Source of the DNA: Planctomycetota bacterium
GTDB lineage: Bacteria; Planctomycetota; Planctomycetia; Gemmatales; Gemmataceae
Assembly: GCA_003669555.1 (NCBI GenBank)
Contig: QWOS01000050.1
Coordinates: forward strand, 1-43,763
Reading direction: 5' to 3'
DNA: 43,763 nucleotides
The position numbers were made by a program, and so were the translations under genes. The notes under the pieces are model-generated. The model was not told the DNA's origin and did no database searches. It saw nothing but the letters and a program-made list of their open reading frames with translations. Positions 15,733 through 24,500 of this stretch are shown here, piece by piece (within the stretch, counting starts at the first letter, position 1; each line of letters opens with the position of its first letter).

Positions 15733-18096
15733 TCACGGCTTAACAGCGGGAATTACCGGGCCTTCCGCCCGAAGTTTGCCAATCAGATCGCCACGCCTGT
15801 CCCCTTTGGGGTGGTGGGGGTTCGATTCCAGTTGCGATAACGCCCGTCTCCAGGTCGAAACCGCCTCCACCTGACGGCCCATCGCTGCCAGCACATCTCC
15901 CCGGTGCTCCCAGATTTCCGGGTCGTCGCCACCCGGCAAAGCCAGAGCCCGGTCCAGCTCCCGCAAGGCCTGATCCAGCCGGCCTTGACGGAAAAGCACC
16001 CAGCCCAGCGTGTCGACATAGCTGGCCGAGGGATGAGGGCTCCAGCCGTTGCGGTCCCCCCCCCGCTTGCCCTGGCTCTCATCCACTTCCTCATTTTGCA
16101 GGCAGCGCCGAATCAGCCGCTCGGCTTCGTCGAGACGCACATTCCGCTCCGACCAGCTGAAGCTCAGGGCATTGCATACCCCCGCATCGTTGGGATCGAT
16201 GCCCAGCAGTGCCTCCAGTTCCTTATCCGCATCCTCCAAACGCTTCAGCTTGCCCAGAATATAAAAAGCGGTCAGGGCAACAGTTCGGCGGTCTTCAAGA
16301 CCCAGTAGCTTTTCCCGCAATTTGGCCAATATCAGCAGGGCCTCCTCGGGCCGCCCCGCCTCGGCAACAACCTTCGCGCGCCCACCCTGGCATTTGGCGA
16401 CCAGGTGTTCGGGTGCCTCCACTTCGGCCAGATCCACCTGTTCCAGGGCCCGCTCGTGTTCCTTCATCTGGCTGAGGATTGCCGCCAGCCACAGTCGGGT
16501 ATGCAGCCGCTCAGGGCCCGGTTTTGCTTCAGCGAGCGCTTCACGCACCACCCGTGACGCCTCCTCCAGACGAAAATCCTCCACCAGCACCTCGGCCAGA
16601 GTGATCCGCCCAACGAAACGGATATCCTGTTCCGATCCACGAATCGACAACAAGGCGCGGTTCAGCGCCACGGCCTCAGGAAAAAGCCGTAGATCCAGCG
16701 CCCACCGGCCAAGCATCTGCAAAGTCACCGGTTTCCAGGGAACGGTTATTGCCCCGGCTTTCGGCTTCTCCAACCGGCTACCCGGCGCACCTGCCTCGCC
16801 CGCGACTGTCAGTCTGCTGGTAGCGAAGGCGATCAATTCACGCAGGCGCACCGGATCCTGCCGCAGGACCAGGGCCAGGTGCCGCCCCTGGGTTTTGTCG
16901 TTGGTCTGCCCTGGGAAAGCAGGGATACCGCCGCCTGGACCGGTTCCCGCGTCTTCGATGCAACTGTCGAGGAACTCCAGAACCGCTGCCGGCCCCTTGC
17001 CCGGCTGGATCCACCAGAGTTCCACGAGCAGGCGCGCTGATTCATCATCCGGATGAGCGCGCAGGGCTTTCAGGCACGCAGCCTCCGCCCCCAGCATGTC
17101 ACCCAGCAAGGCGCGCTGGCGCGCCAGCAGCAGGCCAAGGGAAGTGTTCAAGGGATCCGCTTCGGTGAATTGGGTCAAATCACGCAACAACTGCTGATCC
17201 TTACCTTGCTGGCGACGCAGGATGGTCCACAGCTCATAACCTTCCAGCGTATTTGGCCGGGTGGCGAGGTACTCACCCAGCTTTTCCATGGCCTCCTTCA
17301 GCCGGCCCTGCCGAGCCAGAACCTGCCCCAGCAACAAACCCAGACGGGCACAGCCCATCGGATCAACAGCCCGGGCCTCGCGGTAACCCGCCAGGGCCCC
17401 TTCCATGTCATTCTGCTCCACGCGCAGCCGGCCGATCCGCTCCAGCGCTTCCACCTTCCAGTCTTTCAGTCGCCCCGCAGACCACCCCAGCACGGTCAGT
17501 TCAGGCCGGTCGAGCAGGCCCACCAGTTCGCGCAGGGCCACTTCGCTTTCTTTCCAGCGGCGGGTATCCCGGCGCAGGTTGGCTACCTGCCCCAGCACAT
17601 CCAGCCGCATGGAAAGGCTGTCGTGGACCTTTTCTGATTTCAGCAGGCGTTCCAGCAAATCGCCGGCCTCGGCCTCCCGGCCCCGCAGCTCCAGGCTGGA
17701 GGCCACGGTCAGCGCCAGGGAAATGTCATCGGGTTGCTGTTCCAGCACCTCACGGCCCAGGCGGATCACCTCGTCCCGGCGGTAGAGCTGGTTATGAGCC
17801 CAGACGAGTGCCTGCCTGGGAGCCAGGGCCTTGGGATCGGATTCCAGGGCTTTTTCCAGAAAACCAATCGCCTCGACCGGTCGTTTGTCATTCAGGTCGA
17901 TCAGGCCATGCAGGTAAAGATCCAGGGATTGCCGGCGCGCCTTTTCGTTGGGTTCGGGCTCTGAGGGCGTGATGACCCGGGGAACATCCTCGCTCCAGGG
18001 AATCTGGCCCATGGTCCGGTTCTGGCCGAAAGCCTGGTTTTCCAGGGAGAATGCCAGCAGAAAACCCAGGATCACGGCAGATTTTCCAAATGCCAT
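15733..18096 (-). CDS. Secreted tetratricopeptide-repeat protein
   Basis: A 787-residue protein with a signal peptide (SAVILGFLLAFSLENQAFGQ) and multiple TPR units: NDKRPVEAIGFLEKALESDP, RREVIRLGREVLEQQPDD-like pairs, EGALAGYREARAVDPMGCA, and at the C-terminus DTLGWVLFRQGRLDQALREL and GDVLAAMGRQVEAVSTWRRA. TPR solenoids scaffold protein complexes; no enzymatic domain is visible. The ATG at 18096 is chosen because it begins the signal peptide and has GAGGTT upstream; an in-frame ATG 10 codons earlier lies before that ribosome site. Function unknown. It is divergent from the Pro-rich protein at 18420. Confidence 0.9.
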   Translation of the reverse strand: MAFGKSAVILGFLLAFSLENQAFGQNRTMGQIPWSEDVPRVITPSEPEPNEKARRQSLDLYLHGLIDLNDKRPVEAIGFLEKALESDPKALAPRQALVWAHNQLYRRDEVIRLGREVLEQQPDDISLALTVASSLELRGREAEAGDLLERLLKSEKVHDSLSMRLDVLGQVANLRRDTRRWKESEVALRELVGLLDRPELTVLGWSAGRLKDWKVEALERIGRLRVEQNDMEGALAGYREARAVDPMGCARLGLLLGQVLARQGRLKEAMEKLGEYLATRPNTLEGYELWTILRRQQGKDQQLLRDLTQFTEADPLNTSLGLLLARQRALLGDMLGAEAACLKALRAHPDDESARLLVELWWIQPGKGPAAVLEFLDSCIEDAGTGPGGGIPAFPGQTNDKTQGRHLALVLRQDPVRLRELIAFATSRLTVAGEAGAPGSRLEKPKAGAITVPWKPVTLQMLGRWALDLRLFPEAVALNRALLSIRGSEQDIRFVGRITLAEVLVEDFRLEEASRVVREALAEAKPGPERLHTRLWLAAILSQMKEHERALEQVDLAEVEAPEHLVAKCQGGRAKVVAEAGRPEEALLILAKLREKLLGLEDRRTVALTAFYILGKLKRLEDADKELEALLGIDPNDAGVCNALSFSWSERNVRLDEAERLIRRCLQNEEVDESQGKRGGDRNGWSPHPSASYVDTLGWVLFRQGRLDQALRELDRALALPGGDDPEIWEHRGDVLAAMGRQVEAVSTWRRALSQLESNPHHPKGDRRGDLIGKLRAEGPVIPAVKP

Positions 18097-18419
18097 AGGG
18101 CAACCTCGTAGCGGGTGATCATCCATGATCTGCCAGAATCAGGCCAGACCCTCTTGTCGGACAAGGCCATCACCTCAGCGGCAGGCGGGAAAATACCCAT
18201 TCAGCGCTCCCCGGCACCAGCACAATCTTCGTGAATGGCGTGCTCGATACCGGGGTGCGCTTGATTTTCACCTGCGTGGCGGGATATGGAACAGTTATCG
18301 GCTGTAATCACTCCGGGCGTAGCGGGTGCCTCCAAGGCACATTGGGTGATTTTGGCCGGTTACGGCAGGCCACAAGCGGCAGGAAAAGACCTTCACCCCA
18401 TTTGGCTGGAGTACAGGCG
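18097..18419. other. Divergent intergenic region, 323 bases
   Basis: Between the TPR gene (minus) and the Pro-rich gene (plus). The clearest element is a perfect palindrome CTTGTCGGACAAG (18153-18165), 57 bases upstream of the TPR start. A weak promoter-like pair, TTGATT then TATGGA with an 18-base spacer, lies near 18262-18291. I see no RNA gene. Confidence 0.4.
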
Positions 18420-19478
18420 ATGCAAACCATCAGGTTCGGATTCGGCCATCGCCTGGCTGTTGGTTTATTGGCAGGCCTGACGCTGATCCTGCTTGGAACC
18501 GCGATCACCCGGTCGGGGGCACAGCCACCACCACTCCCAGGCGCACCGCCGGCAGCCAGGCCAGTCAATCCATTGCCTGGTGATGCCCCGGCGGCCGTCC
18601 GCAACCCCGCTGATCCCAAAGGTGGGGCCAAGGCAGAGGCTCCCAGACCAGGCGAACCTTTGCCTGGTGGCTCAGGAGTTGTAGAAACCAACATTCCCAA
18701 AGGCCCCAACGACCGTATTGTGGTCCCCGGACTCAGCCCGCAGGACCCAAGTCCCCGCATCAACGGGGCTGACCTATCCAGCGGCGCCGGCCCAGGTGGC
18801 CGTGTGTTGCCCAAAGATCCGCCAGGCGTGCCACCAGTGTGGGTGCTGCATCTCAAGTTCAAGGATCCGCGGTTTGTGAAGGTGAAAGTGCCGGGCAAGG
18901 GAGAGCGTCTCTGCATGTATCTCTGGTACCAGGTGTACAATTTCACCGGCGAGCCAAGGCTTTTCATCCCGAGTTTTGAACTGAAATCCGACACCTCCGA
19001 CACCCTGTACCCGGACCAGATCCTGCCGGCGGTGGAGCAGGCGGTGATCCGTCAGGAAGATCCTTCGGGGCTGGACAGTATCCAGAATTCGGTGACGATC
19101 AGCCAGGAACTGATCCCGCTCAGTAAGGCGGACCGTCTGCGCCCGGTCACGGGTTTGGCACTCTGGGATGAAATCCCGCAGGCTGGCCGTTACACCCTGT
19201 TCGCCACCGGGTTGAGCAATGGGTGGTCGATTGTTACCCTGGATCAGGCCGGGAAGGAAAATGTGGTCCGCCGCAAGACCCTGCAGGTGGATTTCCGCCG
19301 GCTGGGCAATACCGACAAGATCGAGATGGCTTCAGCGCCTCGCTGGATTTACCGGGGTGGCCTGTTGAAGGGCTTTGAGGTTCAGCCGCCAGAAAAGCCA
19401 GCTGGCCAGCCCGTGGAAGCGGCTCCGGGTGAAAAACCCGCTCCTGCGGCTGCCCCTGCCGGGAATAATGACAAATAA
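18420..19478 (+). CDS. Conserved secreted protein with Pro-rich N-terminal region
   Basis: A 352-residue protein. A signal peptide (GLLAGLTLILLGTAITRSGAQ) is followed by a low-complexity Pro/Gly/Ala region (to about residue 135), then a folded part beginning near VLHLKFKDPRFVKVKVPG, with LCMYLWYQVYNFTGEPRLF and TLYPDQILPAVEQAVIRQED. The C-terminus is again Pro/Ala/Gly rich. I do not recognise a domain. The WYQVYN and pre-strand pattern suggest a beta-rich extracytoplasmic domain. GGAG at 8 bases before the ATG at 18420 supports that start over frames open further upstream. It stands alone, with rpmA downstream under its own promoter. Confidence 0.8.
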   Translation: MQTIRFGFGHRLAVGLLAGLTLILLGTAITRSGAQPPPLPGAPPAARPVNPLPGDAPAAVRNPADPKGGAKAEAPRPGEPLPGGSGVVETNIPKGPNDRIVVPGLSPQDPSPRINGADLSSGAGPGGRVLPKDPPGVPPVWVLHLKFKDPRFVKVKVPGKGERLCMYLWYQVYNFTGEPRLFIPSFELKSDTSDTLYPDQILPAVEQAVIRQEDPSGLDSIQNSVTISQELIPLSKADRLRPVTGLALWDEIPQAGRYTLFATGLSNGWSIVTLDQAGKENVVRRKTLQVDFRRLGNTDKIEMASAPRWIYRGGLLKGFEVQPPEKPAGQPVEAAPGEKPAPAAAPAGNNDK

Positions 19479-19492
19479 CGGGCCAATCCCGG

Positions 19493-19521
19493 CTGACAAG
19501 CCGATAATAGATTGGTATACT
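19493..19521 (+). promoter_or_regulatory. Promoter of rpmA - tRNA-Glu unit
   Basis: CTGACA (19493-19498) and TATACT (19516-19521) are separated by exactly 17 bases; each box matches five of six consensus positions. It begins about 15 bases after the stop of the previous gene and is followed by the rpmA start at 19577. This is the best housekeeping promoter match in the window. Confidence 0.7.
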
Positions 19522-19576
19522 GATTGGCTCAGGTTGGTTTACAAGTTTCGTCTTTTTTTGCCGGGATGGTGCTGTC

Positions 19577-19816
19577 ATGGCTCACAAGAAGGGTCAGGGT
19601 TCCTCGTGCAACGGTCGCGATTCCCAAAGCAAGCGCTTGGGGATCAAGACATACGGTGGAGAAACCGTATTCGTTGGGAGCATTATCGTGCGCCAGCGCG
19701 GCACCAAGTTCCACCCGGGCAAGAATGTCGGGATCGGTCGCGATGACACCCTGTTCGCCCTGGCGAATGGTTTGGTGCAGTTTGCCGGCCGGAAGATCAA
19801 TGTGGTTCCCGCCTGA
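19577..19816 (+). CDS. rpmA: 50S ribosomal protein bL27
   Basis: A 79-residue bL27. It starts directly with [20 protein letters not shown], without the cleaved N-terminal extension seen in Firmicutes, and continues [19 protein letters not shown] and the GRDDTLFAL core. The flexible N-terminal tail of bL27 reaches the peptidyl-transferase centre. Unusual: the common GSSRNGRDS is GSSCNGRDS here. The genes normally next to it, rplU and obgE, are not in the window; its downstream neighbour is a tRNA gene 35 bases away. Confidence 0.98.
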   Translation: MAHKKGQGSSCNGRDSQSKRLGIKTYGGETVFVGSIIVRQRGTKFHPGKNVGIGRDDTLFALANGLVQFAGRKINVVPA

Positions 19817-19851
19817 TCGCGGCCCATGCCTCGGCGTGCCCTCTGATCCAC

Positions 19852-19924
19852 GCCCCCATCGTCTAGAGGCCTAGGACGTAGCCCTCTCAAGGCTAAGACA
19901 CGAGTTCGAATCTCGTTGGGGGTA
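19852..19924 (+). tRNA. tRNA-Glu (anticodon CTC)
   Basis: The sequence folds as a cloverleaf. Acceptor stem GCCCCCA (19852-19858) pairs with TGGGGGT (19917-19923), with a G:U at the terminal pair. The D stem is GTCT/GGAC, the anticodon stem TAGCC/GGCTA encloses CTCTCAA with anticodon CTC (19886-19888), and the T arm ACGAG/CTCGT closes TTCGAAT. CTC reads GAG, so it is a glutamate tRNA. CCA is not encoded. Confidence 0.93.
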
Positions 19925-19978
19925 GTAAAGCCTTACCAGATAAGGATTTACAGCTAAAAAACCGGCATGCCTTTGGCG

Positions 19979-20014
19979 GGGTCAAATCTGGAAAGATTTG
20001 ACCCTTCTTTTTTT
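19979..20014 (+). terminator. Rho-independent terminator of the rpmA - tRNA-Glu unit
   Basis: A perfect 11-bp stem GGGTCAAATCT / AGATTTGACCC with loop GGAA, directly followed by TTCTTTTTTT. It lies 55 bases downstream of tRNA-Glu. Confidence 0.88.
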
Positions 20015-20296
20015 GTGACTTTCCCTGGCTATGCTTTGTGTTTATGGGTTTTCTTCCTCGCAAAAATCGTGCTGGCGCGTCCGCCACCCACACCAATAGG
20101 TCATTGCAGGCACCGACATCCAGCCCTTGCTCCGCAGCCCCGCTGGGCTGCTTCTGGAATGACCCTGCAAATGAGTTCGTGGATTTGATCCGTTTGCCTG
20201 CACCTTCAGGGTCAATTCCAGGCGCTGCAAGGGTAAGGTATAGCCTGGGCAATGGGTAACAGGGTCCGGATGGTCTTTGTTAAAGGAAAAGGCTCC

Positions 20297-21169
20297 ATGC
20301 TATTTCGTACTCTGGCAAACCGCTCCTTGTTCCTGCACGCGCTTGGAGTCCTCGCGGGCCTCGCCCCCATGGCTTCCATGGCCCAGGAGGCCGCGAAACC
20401 TTCGCCCAGGGAATCCCTGCGTTTCCATGCCAGCTTCGATGACACCGGCGATGCGGTGGTGGCGAGGGGCGACGGGCGAATCCACACGACGGAGTCGCTG
20501 GCCCGCAAGGAGTGGACGCCAGGAATCACCCGCAAGGATGTGGTGATCGCCAAGGGGCAGGGGAAGAGCGGAGGCTGTCTCCGCTTTGGGAAAAAGTCGC
20601 CCCAGGTGATCTGTTTTCGTGGCGAGGCGATGCCCTATCTGGCTGAAAACTGGTCGGGAACCGTCAGCTTCTGGATGCGACTGGATCCGGACAAGGATCT
20701 GCAACCAGGCCACTGCGATCCGGTGCAGATCACGCAGAAGGCCTGGAACGATGGGGCGCTGTGGGTGGATTTCGACAAGGACCTGCCCCGGGACTTTCGT
20801 TTGGGCGTTTTTTCCGACCTGTCATTCTGGAATCCGAAGAATGTGCCTTATGACAAATGGCCGATGGAAAAGCGGCCGATGGTCACGGTGAAAAAGCCGG
20901 GATTCTCCAACCAGGCCTGGAAGCATGTGGCCTTCACCTTCCAGGGAGTCAATTCCCCCGACAATCATCCGGCAACCGCAGCACTTTTCCTCGATGGCTT
21001 GCCTATGGGATCCATCCTCCAGCCGCTGCGTTTTTCCTGGGACCTGAAACAGACAGCCATCATGATCGGAATCGACTACATCGGCGATCTCGACGAACTG
21101 ATGATTTTCGACCGCGCCCTCAGTGCCAAAGAAATCGCAACCCTGCACAAGAACCCAGCCGGCAAGTGA
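20297..21169 (+). CDS. Secreted LamG-like (concanavalin A-like) domain protein
   Basis: A 290-residue protein. A signal peptide (MLFRTLANRSLFLHALGVLA...) is followed by one LamG/concanavalin A-like fold: LRFHASFDDTGDAVVARGD, a GTVSFWMRLDPDKDLQPG strand, NQAWKHVAFTFQGVNSPD, AALFLDGLPMG and the terminal GDLDELMIFDRALSAKEI, the usual end of such domains. These domains bind sugars or proteins. The ATG at 20297 was chosen because it starts the signal peptide and follows AAGGAAAAGG; an earlier ATG at 20252 lacks one. It is monocistronic as far as can be seen. Confidence 0.85.
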   Translation: MLFRTLANRSLFLHALGVLAGLAPMASMAQEAAKPSPRESLRFHASFDDTGDAVVARGDGRIHTTESLARKEWTPGITRKDVVIAKGQGKSGGCLRFGKKSPQVICFRGEAMPYLAENWSGTVSFWMRLDPDKDLQPGHCDPVQITQKAWNDGALWVDFDKDLPRDFRLGVFSDLSFWNPKNVPYDKWPMEKRPMVTVKKPGFSNQAWKHVAFTFQGVNSPDNHPATAALFLDGLPMGSILQPLRFSWDLKQTAIMIGIDYIGDLDELMIFDRALSAKEIATLHKNPAGK

Positions 21170-21509
21170 CGCCAAAACAGGTCCCGCCCCTTGTCACTCC
21201 GCTTCAGGCTAAATGAACCGCCCGTGCAGGGCCCCATAAAAATCCGGCCTGTGTGGCGGGCAAGGACAGGTAAACAGGGTCAGAATAGCGAAGAGTCAGG
21301 GGTTGGCAACGAACAAAACAAGGCATTCCGCTAATCCGGCTCATTCCGACTTCGGAAAATAACAGTGACGGTTTTGCCTTCGTGGTTGGAAAGCCAATAA
21401 GGCACCGTACTCATTCGGTGGGGAGCATACGCCTGGGCAGGTTGCCCTATGTCAAAGCCGGGTTGCCCCGCAATGGGACTGCCCGGCTTTGGGGATGCGG
21501 AAATCACGC
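21170..21509. other. Convergent intergenic region, 340 bases, with hairpin
   Basis: Between two convergent genes. The notable element is a 10-bp inverted repeat CAAAGCCGGG (21453-21462) and CCCGGCTTTG (21482-21491) with a 19-base loop, 18 bases beyond the stop of the giant gene. There is no T tract in either direction, so a terminator role is doubtful. Nothing else that I can support. Confidence 0.4.
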
Positions 21510-24500
21510 TCAGGTTTTGAATTCCACCGAGGCTAGCAGGGCGGCTTCGAGGCTATTCTCCGAAAGGCCTTTTTCGAGGGCATTCACCCAGAAGTGGAGG
21601 CCGGTATCGTCAGCCTTTCTGCCAAGGATCCCGCTATAAAGTTCATCAACAAGATATTCCCGCGATTCCTTGCTGTTTTCAATGGCCTGGATGATGGCGG
21701 GCAGCGAGGTTCCTGTCTCCCAGTGACGAAGCCAATTGGCCGTGCCGGCGTCATCGCCTTGGCGGTTAAGGAACGCGACATACAGCGCCTGAATTGTTTC
21801 CTCGTGACTATGCACGCTCTGATACTCGGCCGAACCCAGCACTGCGGCTCGCATATCGCGCTCCGTTTTGCCGGTCTGCAAAAAACGGGTCCAGTTTTCC
21901 AGCCCCACATGCTCGGGCAGGCGGCCCAGCAGATCCTGGTATACGCTTTCCACCACACGGTGGCTGGCCTCAGTACTGGCCTTGAAAGCATACACCACCT
22001 GGGACAGAGGTATGCCGTTATCAATTGCGACCGACCAGGCCTTCAGGCCATCAGTATCGCTCACCCGGCCAAGGTAAGTCTCATATAGTTCTTCGACAGC
22101 CCGCTCAGAGGTGGTACCGACCATCACGATGGTTTGGCCAAGGTTGCCAGCGAAAAGCGAATCCCCCTCATAATAGACCTCAAATATGTACTTGCCAGCC
22201 TTCATGCCGGGTGCCGCGATTGAAACACTACCATCGGTATGGAGCTGTCCTGTCCCCATCTGAAGCCCATCATAAGCCAGGATCACCCGGCCCGAGGGGC
22301 GCGTCATCCCCGCCGGGTTGGCCAGGGAGGTGCCAACCTCAATCGGTTGGTAGACACCTGCGGCCACCCACGGGGTTGTTGACTGAGTGACAGGAGCGCC
22401 ATAATCCACCAGGGCTCCTCCTTCGGGCACATAAGGCTCGCCGGTCACTGGAGACTTGGGTCGGGGTACCACACTGTTGGCCAGCATGCCCCAGGCGAAG
22501 CCAATCTGGGAGGTGATGATATTGTCTTCACCGAAGCGCTTGCCTCCATTGGCCACAATAGCCTTGGGACCGTTTTGATCGCCTATGACGAAGGAACGAT
22601 TCACTTCCAGCGTACCGCTATTGCCAGGACCAGCCTGGAAGCAGACGCCCTGATCACCGGCACTGGAGTTGCCACGCAAGGCAGAGGTATTGATGACAGT
22701 GGTGCCACCCAAGCTGTATATGGCACCACCCTTATCAGTAGCGGTGTTGTCCTGAAGGACCGAACTGGCAATCTCGAGGGTGCCGCCATCATTGAATATG
22801 GCACCGCCGAGGGCGGAGCCGTTGGTGCCCTGGGTCTCTTCCCAGAGCTCGAAGCCGGTGACCCGAACTGTGTGTGCGCTGTCGCCGAAGAAGGCGTTGG
22901 CCAGGTTGGTGAAGGTCTCCGGGGAGCCGGCTCCGCCCTTGCCGCCGGAGGCGCTATTGCCGGTGAAGGTGGTGCCAGCACCGATGGTGAGCGTGGCGCC
23001 CGGGGCGTTGTAGATGGCGCCCCCGAGGCCGGAGCCGCCGCCGCCCGCCGCAGCGGCCCAGCCGGTGATGGTGCGCTCGGTGGGGTCATCGCCCAGGATG
23101 TAAGTGAGCGTGACGGGGAAGGATTCGCCGCCTGAGCCAGCCAGGTGCCCGCCCCCCGCGCCGCCCAGTGAGTTGGAGCCGGGCTGGCCTTGGGGGTTTC
23201 CAGCACCGCCGTTGAGTTCTGTATCGGAAACGAAGCCATTCCAGGCAGCGCCGCCGTAGCCGCCAGCGGCGTTGTTGTCGACGAGGCGAACATTGCGCAG
23301 CTCCAGGCCGCCCCGGTTGAGGATGGCGCCACCGAGTCCCGCGCCACCTCCGCCACCCGACTTGGCTCGCTCGCCACTGCTACCGGCCTCGCCGTCGGAG
23401 CCTTTGGCGGTGAAGCCCTGCAGAGTCAGGCCCTCGATGAGAGCCTCGGCGCCAGGCATCACATGGAACGCCCGGAAGCCCTCGCGGAAAAAGTTGCCGT
23501 CGCCAGCCTCGCGCAGTGTGATGCCCAGGTCGCCGCCGAGGATGCGGACATCCTCCTGGAGCAGGAAGGCGGTCGATCCGTACCGAGTCTCCTCGGCGAC
23601 GGGAGATTCCACGAGAATAAAATCGTCTTGGGTCGGATCCCACCGGTAGTAGGACTGGACGGGGTTTTCCTCGGCCAGCGACACATCAATCGTGGCGCCG
23701 CGCAGGCTGGCATCGAATTCGATCGTGCTGACGAAGCCGGTGTTGGATTGTCGGACCATCTCACCGAGGCTGCCCAGGCCACCCATTTCGGTGGAGCGCA
23801 CCACGCCCACCGCATCCACGCGGACCGGGTCGAGGGTGAGGATCATTGGTTCCGAACTGGAGAATGCGATGGTTCGGCTGGTGGCGATGCCGGGCATCTC
23901 GCGCAGGCGGGAACCCAGGAAGCTGGAGCCGTCGAAGTCCATGGTGAGGGTGTAGGTGCCCAATACCTCTACCGGCACCTCGTACTGGCCCTGGTTGTTG
24001 GTGGTCACGCGGAGGATGCGACCGTCGGCGGCCGTGAGGAGGACGCCCAGGCCGGAGACGGCTTGGCGCAGGGTATCGTTGTTGCCGTCCACCTTGAGGT
24101 CTCCGGTGACGAAGACCGACCCGCGCAGGAGGTTCTGGGTGGGTTGGACGCCCAGGTCGAGCGTGACCGGCCCGTTGGACAGGTCGGCCATCTGGCGCGC
24201 CGAGGCCCCGTTTACCGGGGTGAAGGCGCGCGGCACGGCGAAGACCACCGGCACCTGGGCGGGGTGCCCGGGAAGATGTATCGCATAGCGGCCATTGTGA
24301 TCGGTGATGGAGCGAGGCTCGGTGGCCTGCCACTGGCCGTCGTCGTTGAGGTCGGCGAAGACGGGGATACCGCCGTAGCCGCCAAGCGGGTCGCGCAGGG
24401 TACCCTCGATGTCGCGCCTGACCTGGAACGGACCTGCCGCCAAGCTACGCACCTCGGTGGCCATCACGCCGGCGCGGACGCCGCCGAGCATCCAGAGCTG

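Noticed and set aside
19925..19980. Attachment site of an integrated element at the tRNA-Glu 3' end
   Set aside because: No duplicate of the tRNA end and no integrase gene are found in the window.
19893..20252. Minus-strand frame over the tRNA-Glu 3' end
   Set aside because: It overlaps a tRNA and its terminator; ends of the type PTRFELVS are common artefacts of tRNA antisense translation.
21453..21491. Hairpin after the giant gene as terminator
   Set aside because: The stem is perfect, but the loop is 19 bases and there is no T tract in either direction.
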